Assembly (NCBI RefSeq): GCF_000425205.1
Contig: NZ_AULI01000002.1
Span: forward strand, 124,001 to 188,000
DNA length: 64,000 bases
Source of the DNA: Pontibacillus halophilus JSM 076056 = DSM 19796
GTDB lineage: Bacteria > Bacillota > Bacilli > Bacillales > BH030062
Direction: 5' to 3'
Both the position numbers and the translations under genes were made by a program. The notes below the pieces were generated by a model that ran no database searches, was not told the DNA's origin, and saw only the letters and a program-made list of their open reading frames with translations. Positions 9,163 to 18,002 of the stretch are shown piece by piece; position 1 is the first letter of the stretch, and each line of letters starts with the position of its first letter.

Positions 9163-9981
9163 TTAGATATACATTTTCGGTGTTGAAGCACCTTTACTTG
9201 CGGTACGTTTTGTATTTTTTTGACTACCTGTTTTCGCTTTTGGGCTCTTCTTTGTCCCTGTAGAGTTAGAACGTTTCTTGTTCGATTTAGCATTTGAAGT
9301 AGCCTGCTTTTTAGAGGAAGTTGTCGTTTTTTTCACACGCTCTTTATCTGTTTTTTCTTTCGAAGAGCTCTTATTCGGTTTAACTTTCCTTACTTTGACT
9401 TCGCTTGCTTCTTCATCCGATTCCTCTTCAAGCTCCACTTCGGCTTCTTCTTCCTCTTCAACCACTTCTTCTTCATCATCTTCATTCATAATCTTCATAA
9501 GTTTAATCATCGTCGGGATGTTTCTAACCATTGGACCGTATTGTTGAACCATCGGTGCCGCCGTTTGAGCCATCTTCATGACAGACTGCACATTGCCTAG
9601 CATCCCACCAATTCCACCGCCACCTGACGTTGCAGCATTCGCTACACCTTGGACTGCATTGGCACCTCCGGCGAGATTGGCACCACCTGGATTTAGTAGC
9701 CTGCTCAACAAGCCACCTCCACCGGTAGGAACTTGTTGGGTTGGCACAGGCATATTTGGCATGTTCGGAAATCCATTTCCGAAAAAGCCAGGTAGTTGCT
9801 GCGCATTACTAGGAATATTACCTACACCGCCAGCACCAGCATTCCCTAAGCCCCGTAGACGGCTTAGTAAACCACCTGCACGACTTGCACCTTGCATCGC
9901 TTGATTTGCTCCTCTTGCTAAAGGGACACCGCCTGTTGGAAATCCACCTGGGGGTCCGAACGGTCTCATACCTGGAGGCAT
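9163..9981 (-). CDS. YqfQ/VrrA-like low-complexity protein
   Basis: A 272-residue protein of strongly biased composition. Residues 1-125 are rich in Gly, Pro and Asn and contain two copies of GGLLSRL. A conserved hydrophobic segment follows (MLGNVQSVMKMAQTAAPMVQQYGPMVRN), which is the mark of the YqfQ-like family (VrrA in B. anthracis, known for variable repeats). Then comes an acidic block (EEEVVEEEEEAEVELEEE) and a Lys/Ser/Thr-rich basic tail. A role in the spore or cell envelope has been suggested for the family; nothing here proves it. GGAGGGG precedes the ATG. Confidence 0.75.
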   Translation of the reverse strand: MPPGMRPFGPPGGFPTGGVPLARGANQAMQGASRAGGLLSRLRGLGNAGAGGVGNIPSNAQQLPGFFGNGFPNMPNMPVPTQQVPTGGGGLLSRLLNPGGANLAGGANAVQGVANAATSGGGGIGGMLGNVQSVMKMAQTAAPMVQQYGPMVRNIPTMIKLMKIMNEDDEEEVVEEEEEAEVELEEESDEEASEVKVRKVKPNKSSSKEKTDKERVKKTTTSSKKQATSNAKSNKKRSNSTGTKKSPKAKTGSQKNTKRTASKGASTPKMYI

Positions 9982-10068
9982 CTTCTACCCCTCCTTACTT
10001 TCATCACTACTTATAATGTACGTCATAAAGTAAGGAAGGTGCAGACTATTCTGTAAAGACTTGTTTAC

Positions 10069-10761
10069 TTAATGGTTGTCGGGATAAGGGTCCATAGGCA
10101 ATTGCCATTCGATAGGTGATTGTCCCGTAGCTTCCAAGATTTCATTTGTCTTAGAAAAGTGTCTACTCCCAAAAAAACCTCGATGAGCGGATAATGGGCT
10201 CGGATGAGGAGCAGTTAATACATAATGTTTAGTTTCGTCTATTAGGTTACGCTTCGACTGGGCAGGCTTTCCCCACAAGAGAAACACAGTTGGCTCTTCC
10301 CTATCATTTAAAGAAGCAATCACTTCATCTGTAAACATCTCCCAACCTTGGCGTTTATGAGAGTGAGCCTGTCCTTTGCGCACGGTTAATACGGTATTTA
10401 ACAAGAGTACACCTTGTTTCGCCCAAGACAACAAGTACCCATGATTTGGGCTTTCTACTCCAATATCTGATTGTAATTCCTTATACATGTTTCTTAAGGA
10501 CGGAGGTAATTTCACCCCTGGCTTTACAGAGAAGCTAAACCCATGTGCTTGATCTGGTCCATGGTAAGGATCTTGGCCTAGAATAACTACTTTCGTCTGT
10601 TCAAACGATGTGTAGTAAAGAGCATTGTAAATGTCGTGCATGTTCGGATAGACGGTTTCTTGCTCATACTCCTTCTTTAGAAATTCTCGTAGCTCTATGT
10701 AATAAGGCTGTTCAAATTGATGAGATAAAATGCGTTTCCAATCTTGTGCAAGTTGAATCAT
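10069..10761 (-). CDS. ung: Uracil-DNA glycosylase, family 1
   Basis: A 230-residue base-excision repair enzyme that removes uracil from DNA. The water-activating motif [17 protein letters not shown] contains catalytic Asp64, PPSLRN is the proline-rich loop, LLLNTVLTV forms the uracil pocket, and [11 protein letters not shown] is the minor-groove loop with His186. The length is normal for the family. The ATG at 10761 has GGGAGGAG upstream; an ATG five codons earlier overlaps that binding site and is less likely. Confidence 0.97.
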   Translation of the reverse strand: MIQLAQDWKRILSHQFEQPYYIELREFLKKEYEQETVYPNMHDIYNALYYTSFEQTKVVILGQDPYHGPDQAHGFSFSVKPGVKLPPSLRNMYKELQSDIGVESPNHGYLLSWAKQGVLLLNTVLTVRKGQAHSHKRQGWEMFTDEVIASLNDREEPTVFLLWGKPAQSKRNLIDETKHYVLTAPHPSPLSAHRGFFGSRHFSKTNEILEATGQSPIEWQLPMDPYPDNH

Positions 10762-10808
10762 ACATGCTCCTCCCATGTTGTTTAATTCATATACATTCCA
10801 AATGAAAG

Positions 10809-10832
10809 AGGCCGTTCCTATTCAGAACGACC
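10809..10832 (-). terminator. Possible terminator after the DUF2584 gene
   Basis: GGTCGTTC / GAACGGCC arms on the minus strand, with one G-U pair, are followed by TCTTTCATTT. It lies between the DUF2584-like gene and ung. A second, shorter hairpin (arms 10915-10921 and 10939-10945) overlaps the preceding stop codon. Confidence 0.45.
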
Positions 10833-10942
10833 CTTCTTAGTTCATGTTGTGATTACATAATTGTTCAAGGGAATTGGCATGACCATTTCCCGGGCAACCG
10901 CAAAAAGTTTAAAATAACGACGGAATCTTAGTTTGGTTGTCG

Positions 10943-11191
10943 TTAATTGACGCTATAGAGCGAAATTAGTTGATACGTAATCGTCGTCTTTCCTTTTGCC
11001 CAGTGCAACTCCTTAACCTGAGCTTTCCCAACATGCTCATCTTGAGAATAACGATAGACGTGCAATTCCTGTTCAAGTGGGAACACTTGGTAACCTTGAA
11101 GCGTCAGTGTAAATGTATTTTCTTTCTCTTGGACCCGCTTTTCTTTGCCTTCCGTTGTGATGGTCCATTCCATAGTCAGAGGCATGGTCAT
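10943..11191 (-). CDS. DUF2584-like small protein
   Basis: An 82-residue soluble protein with repeated beta-strand pattern: PLTMEWTITTEGKEKRVQEKENTFTLTLQGYQVFPLEQELHVYR, ending TTITYQLISLYSVN. From memory this matches the DUF2584 family, which is restricted to Bacillaceae and has no assigned function. AAGGAGGG lies nine bases before the ATG. It sits downstream of sbcC and the DUF5365-like gene on the same strand. Confidence 0.65.
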   Translation of the reverse strand: MTMPLTMEWTITTEGKEKRVQEKENTFTLTLQGYQVFPLEQELHVYRYSQDEHVGKAQVKELHWAKGKTTITYQLISLYSVN

Positions 11192-11264
11192 CTAACATCC
11201 CTCCTTCAAGTCAGCTATTGTCTTCTAGTCTTATCGTAAGTGAATATGTATTCCTACGCAAGCC

Positions 11265-11651
11265 TTACATGACATAGGAAGAGAGTTCAATACTACAATC
11301 CAAAGTCGTGTCGTTAACGAGGATAAAATCTACGTAGTCGAAAGGAAAGTTGACCTGTAAGCCGTGTAACATCTGTTGATTCCTCTTGAAAATCGTACGC
11401 AAGTGAGTCGTATCCTCTCCCCTATACATGCGCTCGAGTACAATCGATAAGGTGTGTATGGCACAGGTAAGTTCCATAACTTCTTTCATCGAGTAGGTGC
11501 GGAGATTCGTAAGTTCAAGAATATCCATGTTTACTAGCTCTCTTTGGTACTGATGAGAGAAGAACATCGGAAGCATGTGCTCACGTAGATGTGTCGCTAC
11601 ATGTTCTGCATACTTCTCCTGTTCTTCTGTAGCAGCTTTAATCATTTTCAT
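11265..11651 (-). CDS. DUF5365/YhcU-like protein
   Basis: A 128-residue soluble, mostly helical protein starting MKMIKAATEEQEKYAEHV. It contains a Met/Leu-rich central helix (MLPMFFSHQYQRELV) and ends in a beta-like tail (FDYVDFILVNDTTLDCSIE). I associate it with the YhcU/DUF5365 group of Bacillus, function unknown, with modest confidence. The start at 11651 was chosen because AGGAGG lies 7 bases upstream; the longer frame runs back into the sbcC end. It probably forms the tail of the sbcDC operon. Confidence 0.6.
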   Translation of the reverse strand: MKMIKAATEEQEKYAEHVATHLREHMLPMFFSHQYQRELVNMDILELTNLRTYSMKEVMELTCAIHTLSIVLERMYRGEDTTHLRTIFKRNQQMLHGLQVNFPFDYVDFILVNDTTLDCSIELSSYVM

Positions 11652-11749
11652 CGGAAGGCCTCCTATGTACAGTAGATACAAATCTTTACATCTCTTATCC
11701 ACTATATCATTACCAAAAAACAGGAGGTAACCGGTAAATATTCCCATCA

Positions 11750-14700
11750 TTACGTTGAGATATAGAATCGTGCCGAAGAACCGGAAGGGCTAGGGTTTAT
11801 TTCCAATTTCGCTTTAATTTCCTGCTTTAGCTGCGGAACGTGTGAAATAATTCCAAGCATACGATTCCCTTTCTGTAAGTCTTTCAGGGTATCAATGGCT
11901 TGTTCGAGTGAAACCTCATCTAGTGTTCCAAACCCTTCGTCTATAAAGAGCGTGTCCAACTGGACGCCCCCAGAATGAGACTGTACTACGTCCGCCATGC
12001 CTAGGGCAAGACTAAGCGCCGCTTTGAATCCTTCGCCCCCAGACAGCGTTTTAACTGACCGCTTCTGACCTGTGTAATGGTCTAGAACTTGCATGTCGAG
12101 TCCACTTTGCGCTCCACCTTTCGCACGTTCAGTGCTTCGCTCAAGTTGATAGCGATGATCGGTCATCTTATCCAATCGTAGGTTTGCTTGAATGATAATT
12201 TCATCCAAGAAAGCAGCAAGGACATAGCGCTCAAACGATAGTTTATAATAATTATCGCCTTTGGCTAGCTGCGCCAACTCACCAATGTAGGCGTAGCTCT
12301 GTTCTTTCTCTACTCGCTCTTTGATATACGATTGCAGTGCATGATAAATGGTACGATGAGTCTCGGTCTGAAATTGTTGTTCTTGTTGGCGTTGAACCAA
12401 TTTGTGGATAACTTCTTCTGCTTCATTAATGAGCTGTTCATCCTTTTGAAGATCAGGCTCTTCCAACCCTTCAAGTTTCACTTCCAATTGACGAATGGAT
12501 TCTCGAAGTTGATCGTAGCGTTTCTTAAACTCGTCAACTGCTTCCACCCAAACTTGAATTTGTTTCTCGTCCACTTTAGAGGCCTGATAGACTTCTTCTT
12601 CTCTGAATCCATTTTCTACACGTTTGTTCTCATAGTTGATTCTAGCTTCTTCAGCTTGTTGTTTCGTCTCATTAAGATAAGACGATTGCTGCTCAACTTC
12701 AGTTTGAATCCGCTGGATGTCTTCCCGCTGGTGCTGATAGCGTTGTTCTAGAAGTTGAAACGCTTCAATGGATTGTGACAACTGTCGTTCCTGCTCTTCA
12801 ATCCATTTGGATAAGTTCGAGGTCGTTTCCTTCGCATCAGTGAGAGATTCTTGCAACTGTGAAAGTCTTGCTTCAACGGATAACCACTCATCGTGTGCTT
12901 TTTGAGATTGGGCTTCAATGTCTTTTTTCCGTTCCGCCTCTTCATGTTCTTGCCTTTGAAGCCTGTTAAGTTCATTTGAACTCGTTTGTAATCGTTCCAT
13001 TCGTTGATTCAGCAAATAAAATTCTTGTTCGTATGTCTTTATTCGTTCGAGAATATGGTCAAGCTGCTCTTGACGGTCTTTGTCTTTCAGTCCAAGTTCT
13101 GTAATCGCTTCTAATAAAGACGTCTCAATTTCCTCAACGCGCTTAGCTTGAGCTTGTCCTTTATACTTCATATTCACGAATTGCTCTTGCATGTTGGAAA
13201 GCTCTTGTTGTTTCTGCTGTTCAAGGATACGCTTCTCTTCAATCGCTTCATCTGTAGCTACGTTCCCATGCTCTATTGCCTTCGATGGATGATGCGTAGA
13301 CCCACACACAGGGCAAGATTCACCATCGTGTAAATGAGCAGCTAAGCGGACTGCTAATTGATCTCGTTGTGCTTGTTCTAACCGCTCTTGCTCTGCCTGG
13401 ATTGCTTCTACTTCTTGCTGTTTGTTTGTATAAGACGTTTTCGCCGATACATACTGATTCCGTAATGTTGTCAGAGTTTGTTCTTCTTCGGTCAGTTGAG
13501 ATAGAGCTTGCTTTGTTTCCTTTAACTGCTTCAGTTTCGCCTCTTGCTCATAATACTGTTTATTAATTTCATTAGACTGACTTGTTTCGCTAATGAGGTG
13601 ACGTATCTTATCATTTCGTTCCTTTTCTTTTGATTCCATGCTAGCCAATGTTTCGGCTTTCGCTTCTTTCGTCTTTGCTAATGCATCCTTTTCTTTTAGA
13701 AGGGATTCATACTGAGTCAATCGCTCTAGCTCTTGCTTTTTGGAATGAATGAGCTGCCTAGCTTCTTCTCGTTCTTCTTCTTTGCCTATTTCACGCTCAT
13801 AATCTTCTTTCGTCTTTTGAAAGGTGGATTGCTTTAGCTTTAAGGACTGTTGGTACTCCTCTAGACGTTGCTGTTGCTTCTTATAAGAAGCATCCCAGTT
13901 CTTCCATTGTTCCTCATAAGGGATTACGAGTTTCGCTCTTTGAGCAAGCTGAACTTGTTCATTCAACTTGTCCATTTCTGCTTTTCGCTCATGCTCTTGT
14001 TGCAACTGTTCCTTCTCTGAGCGAAGTTGCTGGAATTGTATTGAAAGTTGCTTTCGTTCGTAGTATCGAGATTGAACTTCTTTTAATTTCTCTCTTTGGG
14101 TCTGTGCTTCTCTTTCAAGCTCCTTCGCCTTTTCTCCTTCGTTATTGATTTGGCCATCTAAACGTAGTAAGGCTGCTTCTGAGGTTGAGAAGTTCGGAAT
14201 CTCTCCCTCTTCCTTCTCTTCATTTGTTAAATCCCAACGTACCTTATTGATTTCTTCGTCTTCTCGCATTTCTAAGCGTTCAATATCTTGCTTCAATTCC
14301 TTTGACTGCTCTTTTAATTGCTCTGTCATTTGTTCGTACACATACGTATGGAAGATCTTCTTAAGAATCTCTTCACGGTCCTTGCTATTCTCTGAAATCA
14401 GTCGACGGAATTCACCTTGAGGAATCATAATCATCTTACGGAATTGTTCATAGTCCAAATGTAAATATCGCTCAATGGTGTCATTCACATCTTTGATTTT
14501 CGTTGAGAGGAGTTCTCTACCCTCTATAGACCTCTTATATAATTCTGCTTTTGGCGCCTGTTCTGTATAACCTTCTCCTCTGTCTTTCTTTTTGAACTGC
14601 TTTGGTGAGCGGTACACCTCATAGACCGTATCCCTAAGTTGGAATGTAAAGTGGACTTCAGTTGGAAGATTCTCGTCTGCAAAGTGGCTTCGTAGCGTAT

Positions 14701-14890
14701 CTTGGTCCCGGTCGCTACCGCTAGCTCGACCATAAAGCGAGTATACAATCGCATCAAAGACGCTCGTCTTCCCTGCACCTGTTGGACCTGTAACGAGAAA
14801 GATGGATTCTTCACCTAATTCACTAAAGTCGATTACTTGTTTATCAGAATATGGACCGAATGCTTGAACTTCTAGTCGTAAAGCTTTCAT
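11750..14890 (-). CDS. sbcC: Exonuclease SbcCD subunit C (SMC-like ATPase)
   Basis: A 1046-residue SMC/Rad50-type ATPase that works with SbcD to cut hairpins and DNA ends. The N-terminal Walker A is GPTGAGKTSVFDA (about residues 35-47). Two long coiled coils flank a zinc hook CPVCGSTHH near residue 523. The C-terminal lobe has the ABC signature KTLSGGEGFKAALSL (about 950) and Walker B DTLFIDEGFGTLDE (about 985). It follows sbcD by two bases, so the two are translationally coupled and the complex is assembled in the cytoplasm on DNA. Confidence 0.96.
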   Translation of the reverse strand: MKALRLEVQAFGPYSDKQVIDFSELGEESIFLVTGPTGAGKTSVFDAIVYSLYGRASGSDRDQDTLRSHFADENLPTEVHFTFQLRDTVYEVYRSPKQFKKKDRGEGYTEQAPKAELYKRSIEGRELLSTKIKDVNDTIERYLHLDYEQFRKMIMIPQGEFRRLISENSKDREEILKKIFHTYVYEQMTEQLKEQSKELKQDIERLEMREDEEINKVRWDLTNEEKEEGEIPNFSTSEAALLRLDGQINNEGEKAKELEREAQTQREKLKEVQSRYYERKQLSIQFQQLRSEKEQLQQEHERKAEMDKLNEQVQLAQRAKLVIPYEEQWKNWDASYKKQQQRLEEYQQSLKLKQSTFQKTKEDYEREIGKEEEREEARQLIHSKKQELERLTQYESLLKEKDALAKTKEAKAETLASMESKEKERNDKIRHLISETSQSNEINKQYYEQEAKLKQLKETKQALSQLTEEEQTLTTLRNQYVSAKTSYTNKQQEVEAIQAEQERLEQAQRDQLAVRLAAHLHDGESCPVCGSTHHPSKAIEHGNVATDEAIEEKRILEQQKQQELSNMQEQFVNMKYKGQAQAKRVEEIETSLLEAITELGLKDKDRQEQLDHILERIKTYEQEFYLLNQRMERLQTSSNELNRLQRQEHEEAERKKDIEAQSQKAHDEWLSVEARLSQLQESLTDAKETTSNLSKWIEEQERQLSQSIEAFQLLEQRYQHQREDIQRIQTEVEQQSSYLNETKQQAEEARINYENKRVENGFREEEVYQASKVDEKQIQVWVEAVDEFKKRYDQLRESIRQLEVKLEGLEEPDLQKDEQLINEAEEVIHKLVQRQQEQQFQTETHRTIYHALQSYIKERVEKEQSYAYIGELAQLAKGDNYYKLSFERYVLAAFLDEIIIQANLRLDKMTDHRYQLERSTERAKGGAQSGLDMQVLDHYTGQKRSVKTLSGGEGFKAALSLALGMADVVQSHSGGVQLDTLFIDEGFGTLDEVSLEQAIDTLKDLQKGNRMLGIISHVPQLKQEIKAKLEINPSPSGSSARFYIST

Positions 14891-14892
14891 CG

Positions 14893-16050
14893 TTATTTCT
14901 CCCTTTCTGATTCTGTTAAACGTTGAATGATGTGACTGACATGGACCTTACGATGATCATCTAGGTCTTTGCCTTTCACTTCTTTGTAGAAAGATTGAAA
15001 GAGATCAATCGGGGTCATTTTCTTTCGTTCTTCTACCTTGCTCCATTGTTGAGCGGTCTGTCTTCCGAGTAAACCCACACGTTCAAGGCTCAATACGTTT
15101 GGATAGACCTTCCTGAGTTTCCCCATTGGGTCGACTAACTGTCCTTCATCAAGAAGCTGAACATGTATGTAATCATTTCGATCTGTTGATTCTTCTTCTA
15201 TTTGGAGAAGGTCTTGTAAATACCCCTCAACAATTCGCATGTCTCTTAATGGTTGGAGTGGATGAAGGCGATACTCAACTTCTCCATTGGACTGCAACTC
15301 TAGAATCGTAATCGATTTCTTCTGTCTTGCTTCTGAGAACGAATACTTCATCAAGGATCCTGAATAACGGATGTTTTCATGCCAAACTTTTTGAGGCTGA
15401 TGGAGGTGACCGAACGCAACATAATCAAACGGTTCGAACAAGGATGCATCAATATATGGGGTCCCACCTAACATCGTCAATCGTTCTTCGGATTCTGACT
15501 CCATTCCACCAGCTAGAAATGCATGCCCTATGAACACATGTCGCTCCTCATCGTTCATGTTCTTCTTTATCTCATCAATGATAGCTTCCATGCTTTGTTG
15601 ATGAGTGGTTAGATCATCACGCTCGAAATAAGCGCGAACATCCCCAGGCTCGACATATGGAATTAAATAAAAATTCACGGGTCCATGCTCGTCGGTTAAC
15701 TGTACAGGGTGGAATGCTCTGTGAAGATGCGTTTGTAAATACAACCCTTGTCTTCTAAACATTTTGGAACCGAAATTTAATCGGTCAGGGCTATCGTGAT
15801 TGCCTGTTATCGCTAAGATAGGGATTTGTAAATCAAATATAATCTCCGTAAATACTTGATTCAGAAGTTCAACTGCCTCTTTCGGCGGAACAGAGCGGTC
15901 GTATAAATCACCAGCTACAATGATCGCATCTGGCTGTTCTTCTCGCACGAGGTCAATAAACTGCTTTAACAAATGTTCCTGGTCTTCTGTCATATGAAGA
16001 CCGTGAACTAACTTTCCTAAGTGCCAATCGGCTGTATGTATGAGTTTCAT
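14893..16050 (-). CDS. sbcD: Exonuclease SbcCD subunit D (metallophosphoesterase)
   Basis: A 385-residue Mre11-type nuclease. The calcineurin-like phosphoesterase motifs are in order: HTADWHLGK (residues 5-13), AGDLYDRSVPP, ITGNHDS, IGHAF and FGHLHQPQ, which together bind the two metal ions. It provides double-strand exonuclease and single-strand endonuclease activity for SbcC. TTGGAGGTCATT precedes the ATG. It is the first gene of the sbcDC operon. Confidence 0.96.
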   Translation of the reverse strand: MKLIHTADWHLGKLVHGLHMTEDQEHLLKQFIDLVREEQPDAIIVAGDLYDRSVPPKEAVELLNQVFTEIIFDLQIPILAITGNHDSPDRLNFGSKMFRRQGLYLQTHLHRAFHPVQLTDEHGPVNFYLIPYVEPGDVRAYFERDDLTTHQQSMEAIIDEIKKNMNDEERHVFIGHAFLAGGMESESEERLTMLGGTPYIDASLFEPFDYVAFGHLHQPQKVWHENIRYSGSLMKYSFSEARQKKSITILELQSNGEVEYRLHPLQPLRDMRIVEGYLQDLLQIEEESTDRNDYIHVQLLDEGQLVDPMGKLRKVYPNVLSLERVGLLGRQTAQQWSKVEERKKMTPIDLFQSFYKEVKGKDLDDHRKVHVSHIIQRLTESEREK

Positions 16051-16122
16051 TACTAATGACCTCCAAGTTCATTATGTCTATCGGTAATCATAGCACAGCA
16101 CTACTCCGAGCTGAAGACAAAA

Positions 16123-16145
16123 AACAGCAGTTCTATACTGCTGTT
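16123..16145 (-). terminator. Terminator of small WYL-like gene
   Basis: AACAGCAG / CTGCTGTT arms with a 7-base loop are followed on the minus strand by TTTTTTGTC. It lies between the small WYL-like gene and sbcD. Confidence 0.8.
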
Positions 16146-16192
16146 CTGCTGTGACAATCCCAAGTTCTAATTGAGTCTTTATATAAAGAATG

Positions 16193-16396
16193 TTAGGAGC
16201 TTTTTTGAAGAGGAAGTACGGCTAAAATACGGTCTTTTGAGAACTTGCGGTGAGCACAACGTAAATAACAGTATCCATACAAGTAATCGGAAGTTGTCTT
16301 TAATAACTTCACCTTGCGATGGGTAACTGTACCATCCTTTGATAAGTACATAAGTTCAACTTGTTCATTGACATAATGTCGGACATTTACATGCAT
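16193..16396 (-). CDS. Small WYL-domain-like protein
   Basis: A 67-residue protein. VELMYLSKDGTVTHRKVKLL followed by YLYGYCYLRCAHRKFSKDRI reproduces the strand order of the WYL domain (the I-x-Y, R-x-V-x-P and YC-x-R-x-x-R-x-F positions), though nothing else of a WYL regulator is present. WYL domains often bind DNA or nucleic-acid ligands in damage and defence regulation. It is divergent from the YolD-like gene, and the shared 100-base gap carries two LexA-like boxes, so an SOS-linked role is inferred. Two cysteines in YCYLRC could bind metal. Confidence 0.65.
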   Translation of the reverse strand: MHVNVRHYVNEQVELMYLSKDGTVTHRKVKLLKTTSDYLYGYCYLRCAHRKFSKDRILAVLPLQKSS

Positions 16397-16418
16397 AGCC
16401 CTTCACCTCCATATCCAT

Positions 16419-16477
16419 ATTATACACGAACACCCGTTCTTTTACTATTGTTTCACAAACATTCGTTCGTATATACT
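16419..16477. promoter_or_regulatory. Divergent promoters with two LexA-like boxes
   Basis: Rightward: TTGTTT (16448-16453), 18-base spacer, TATACT (16472-16477). Leftward: TATAAT on the minus strand at 16419-16424 with a weak -35. CGAACACCCGTTCT (16427-16440) lies in the leftward spacer and CAAACATTCGTTCG (16456-16469) in the rightward spacer. Both resemble the Gram-positive LexA box CGAAC-N4-GTTCG with one or two changes. Confidence 0.6.
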
Positions 16478-16498
16478 TTTGGTTAAGGAGGAATGAGG

Positions 16499-16837
16499 AT
16501 GTTACGTGATCGTGGTACGATGAAGTGGACTTCATTGATGCTCCCAGAGCATGTAGAAACGTTAAAGCGTGTCTGGTACGAAGAAGATATGACATCTCCA
16601 CCGATACTCGATGAGCAGGCTTTAGAAGAAATGCAGCATAAAGTGAACGCAGCTTATCAAACGAAGTGTCCAACCACCCTAACGGTTTATAAGAATGGAT
16701 GCCAGAAAGAGATACATGGATTCGTTCACCGGATTGATGTTTATGATCAACGAATCAGACTGAGAGAATGTCATGCTACAACTTCTATTTCCATTCATGA
16801 AATTATAGATGTAGTTCTTCATGAAGATCAAACGTAA
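16499..16837 (+). CDS. YolD-like protein
   Basis: A 112-residue member of the YolD-like family: RGTMKWTSLMLPEHVETLKRVW, then PILDEQALEEMQHKVNAA, then a small beta-barrel part with KEIHGFVHRIDVYDQRIRL and SISIHEIIDVV. B. subtilis paralogues YqjX and YozL are encoded with SOS-induced Y-family DNA polymerases. No polymerase gene is adjacent here; the partner is a divergent WYL-like gene. The ATG at 16499 has AAGGAGG seven bases upstream; the ATG at 16493 almost touches that site. Confidence 0.85.
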   Translation: MLRDRGTMKWTSLMLPEHVETLKRVWYEEDMTSPPILDEQALEEMQHKVNAAYQTKCPTTLTVYKNGCQKEIHGFVHRIDVYDQRIRLRECHATTSISIHEIIDVVLHEDQT

Positions 16838-16865
16838 AGGGAGGGCGACATACGAGCGCCTCCCT
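16838..16865 (+). terminator. Terminator of YolD-like gene
   Basis: AGGGAGG / CCTCCCT arms with a GC-containing inner part directly follow the stop codon and run into CTCTTCCTTTG. Confidence 0.6.
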
Positions 16866-16893
16866 CTCTTCCTTTGATCAGGAACGTTCAAGC

Positions 16894-17661
16894 TCAGACT
16901 TTATAAAGTTTCAGAACACTATGAAACAGAGCTCTCCCTTTCTCATTGGTTGTTATACAATCTTCAATCCATTCCTTTTCCTCCAAGATGATTGATAAGA
17001 GTTGTTGTACTGCCTCTTGGTGACGGGATGGGGTGAGCGTCTCATAAATAGAGGTCATCGCCTGAACATGCTGTTCACTCAAATCATAGGGAATGTTCTT
17101 TAACCCTAGCTCAGCACGGTGTGGCGCATACTTAGCTAGTAAAAGGGAAGACAAATCCCTACATACATGGCGAAGCATTTCCACTGCCCATATGTCATTG
17201 CCACGCTCTGATGCCTTCTTATAACGGAACAAGAACCAACTTAAATCGAGTGCATGGTCAGATCGTTTCTCCTCAGACAATACCAAGCTTTGTTTGTCTT
17301 CATACCGCTTCATTTGACACTCCGGGTCGTACAACACTTTTATGTTATCCTTTGGTTCATAGGTTGCATGTGTTACGACAAACAAGTCAATATGTAGCCA
17401 ATTCTCATAAATCGCAATAATTTGAGGTGCAATAATAAATAAATCTTCCCAAAATAGGAGCGGTCTATAGGCTTCTAAATGTTGTATTCTCCTTTCTTTG
17501 AATGCGTCCACCTCTTCTTCTTCGACAAGACAATAGAGGTCAATATCTGAGTATTCATCCTCCTCTTCTCGTCCCATTGAACCCTTAAGGAATACACTCT
17601 GCACTGCTCCATCGGCTGTTAAACTCTGTAAGATTTCTTGTACCGCTTCATACTGAACCAT
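16894..17661 (-). CDS. Nucleotidyltransferase-domain protein
   Basis: A 255-residue protein with the polymerase-beta-type nucleotidyltransferase core. FLKGSMGREEEDEYSDIDLYC contains the GS motif (residues 27-28) and the metal pair Asp39/Asp41. The third Asp is probably in NWLHIDLFVV. The C-terminal half is helical, as in aminoglycoside adenylyltransferases. The substrate is unknown. An unrelated-looking gene with the same fold lies at 42983-43777. There is no strong partner gene; yozE follows on the same strand after about 100 bases, but upstream of it sits tatC. Confidence 0.75.
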   Translation of the reverse strand: MVQYEAVQEILQSLTADGAVQSVFLKGSMGREEEDEYSDIDLYCLVEEEEVDAFKERRIQHLEAYRPLLFWEDLFIIAPQIIAIYENWLHIDLFVVTHATYEPKDNIKVLYDPECQMKRYEDKQSLVLSEEKRSDHALDLSWFLFRYKKASERGNDIWAVEMLRHVCRDLSSLLLAKYAPHRAELGLKNIPYDLSEQHVQAMTSIYETLTPSRHQEAVQQLLSIILEEKEWIEDCITTNEKGRALFHSVLKLYKV

Positions 17662-17746
17662 GCTACTCCCCCTTTAGTAAATACTTAGAAATGACTGAAG
17701 AACCTCATTTATTTCATTATTCTCTCAACTTAAATTGGTACAAAAA

Positions 17747-17768
17747 AAGACCCAAAACACCGGGTCTT
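17747..17768 (-). terminator. Terminator of yozE
   Basis: AAGACCC / GGGTCTT arms followed on the minus strand by a run of seven T, adjacent to the yozE stop. Confidence 0.85.
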
Positions 17769-17990
17769 CTACCGTTCATCTAGCTCATAGCGATTCCACA
17801 GATCGTCAAACGTTCGCAATGCATGTTGGAATGGAATATTCCATTCCAAGTATCTGCTAATCTCATCATATGAAGTAGATTGCTTCGGGAAATTGTGATC
17901 TTTAAACATCCAGTCCGCTAACTGACTTTCTTCGTCAGGGTGAACTTTCCCTCTGAATGTCATCATAAAATGGTAAAACGTTTTATTCAA
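17769..17990 (-). CDS. yozE: YozE family protein (UPF0346)
   Basis: A 73-residue helical protein: FYHFMMTFRGKVHPDEESQLADWMFKD, then HNFPKQSTSYDEISRYLEWN and TFDDLWNRYE. This is the full length and pattern of the YozE SAM-like family, common in Firmicutes and often near thyA-dfrA, as here. Its function is unknown. It is the last gene of the tat run. Confidence 0.88.
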   Translation of the reverse strand: MNKTFYHFMMTFRGKVHPDEESQLADWMFKDHNFPKQSTSYDEISRYLEWNIPFQHALRTFDDLWNRYELDER

Positions 17991-18002
17991 TGTATTTCCT
18001 CC

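Noticed and set aside
9278..9904. Long open frames on the plus strand opposite the YqfQ-like gene
   Set aside because: They are mirror images of low-complexity Gly/Pro and Glu-rich codons, have no binding sites and give Ser- or Pro-repeat peptides.
12332..12751. A 139-codon hydrophobic frame opposite sbcC
   Set aside because: It is the complement of Gln/Glu-rich coiled-coil codons, which always reads as Leu/Phe-rich; no ribosome binding site and no homology recalled.
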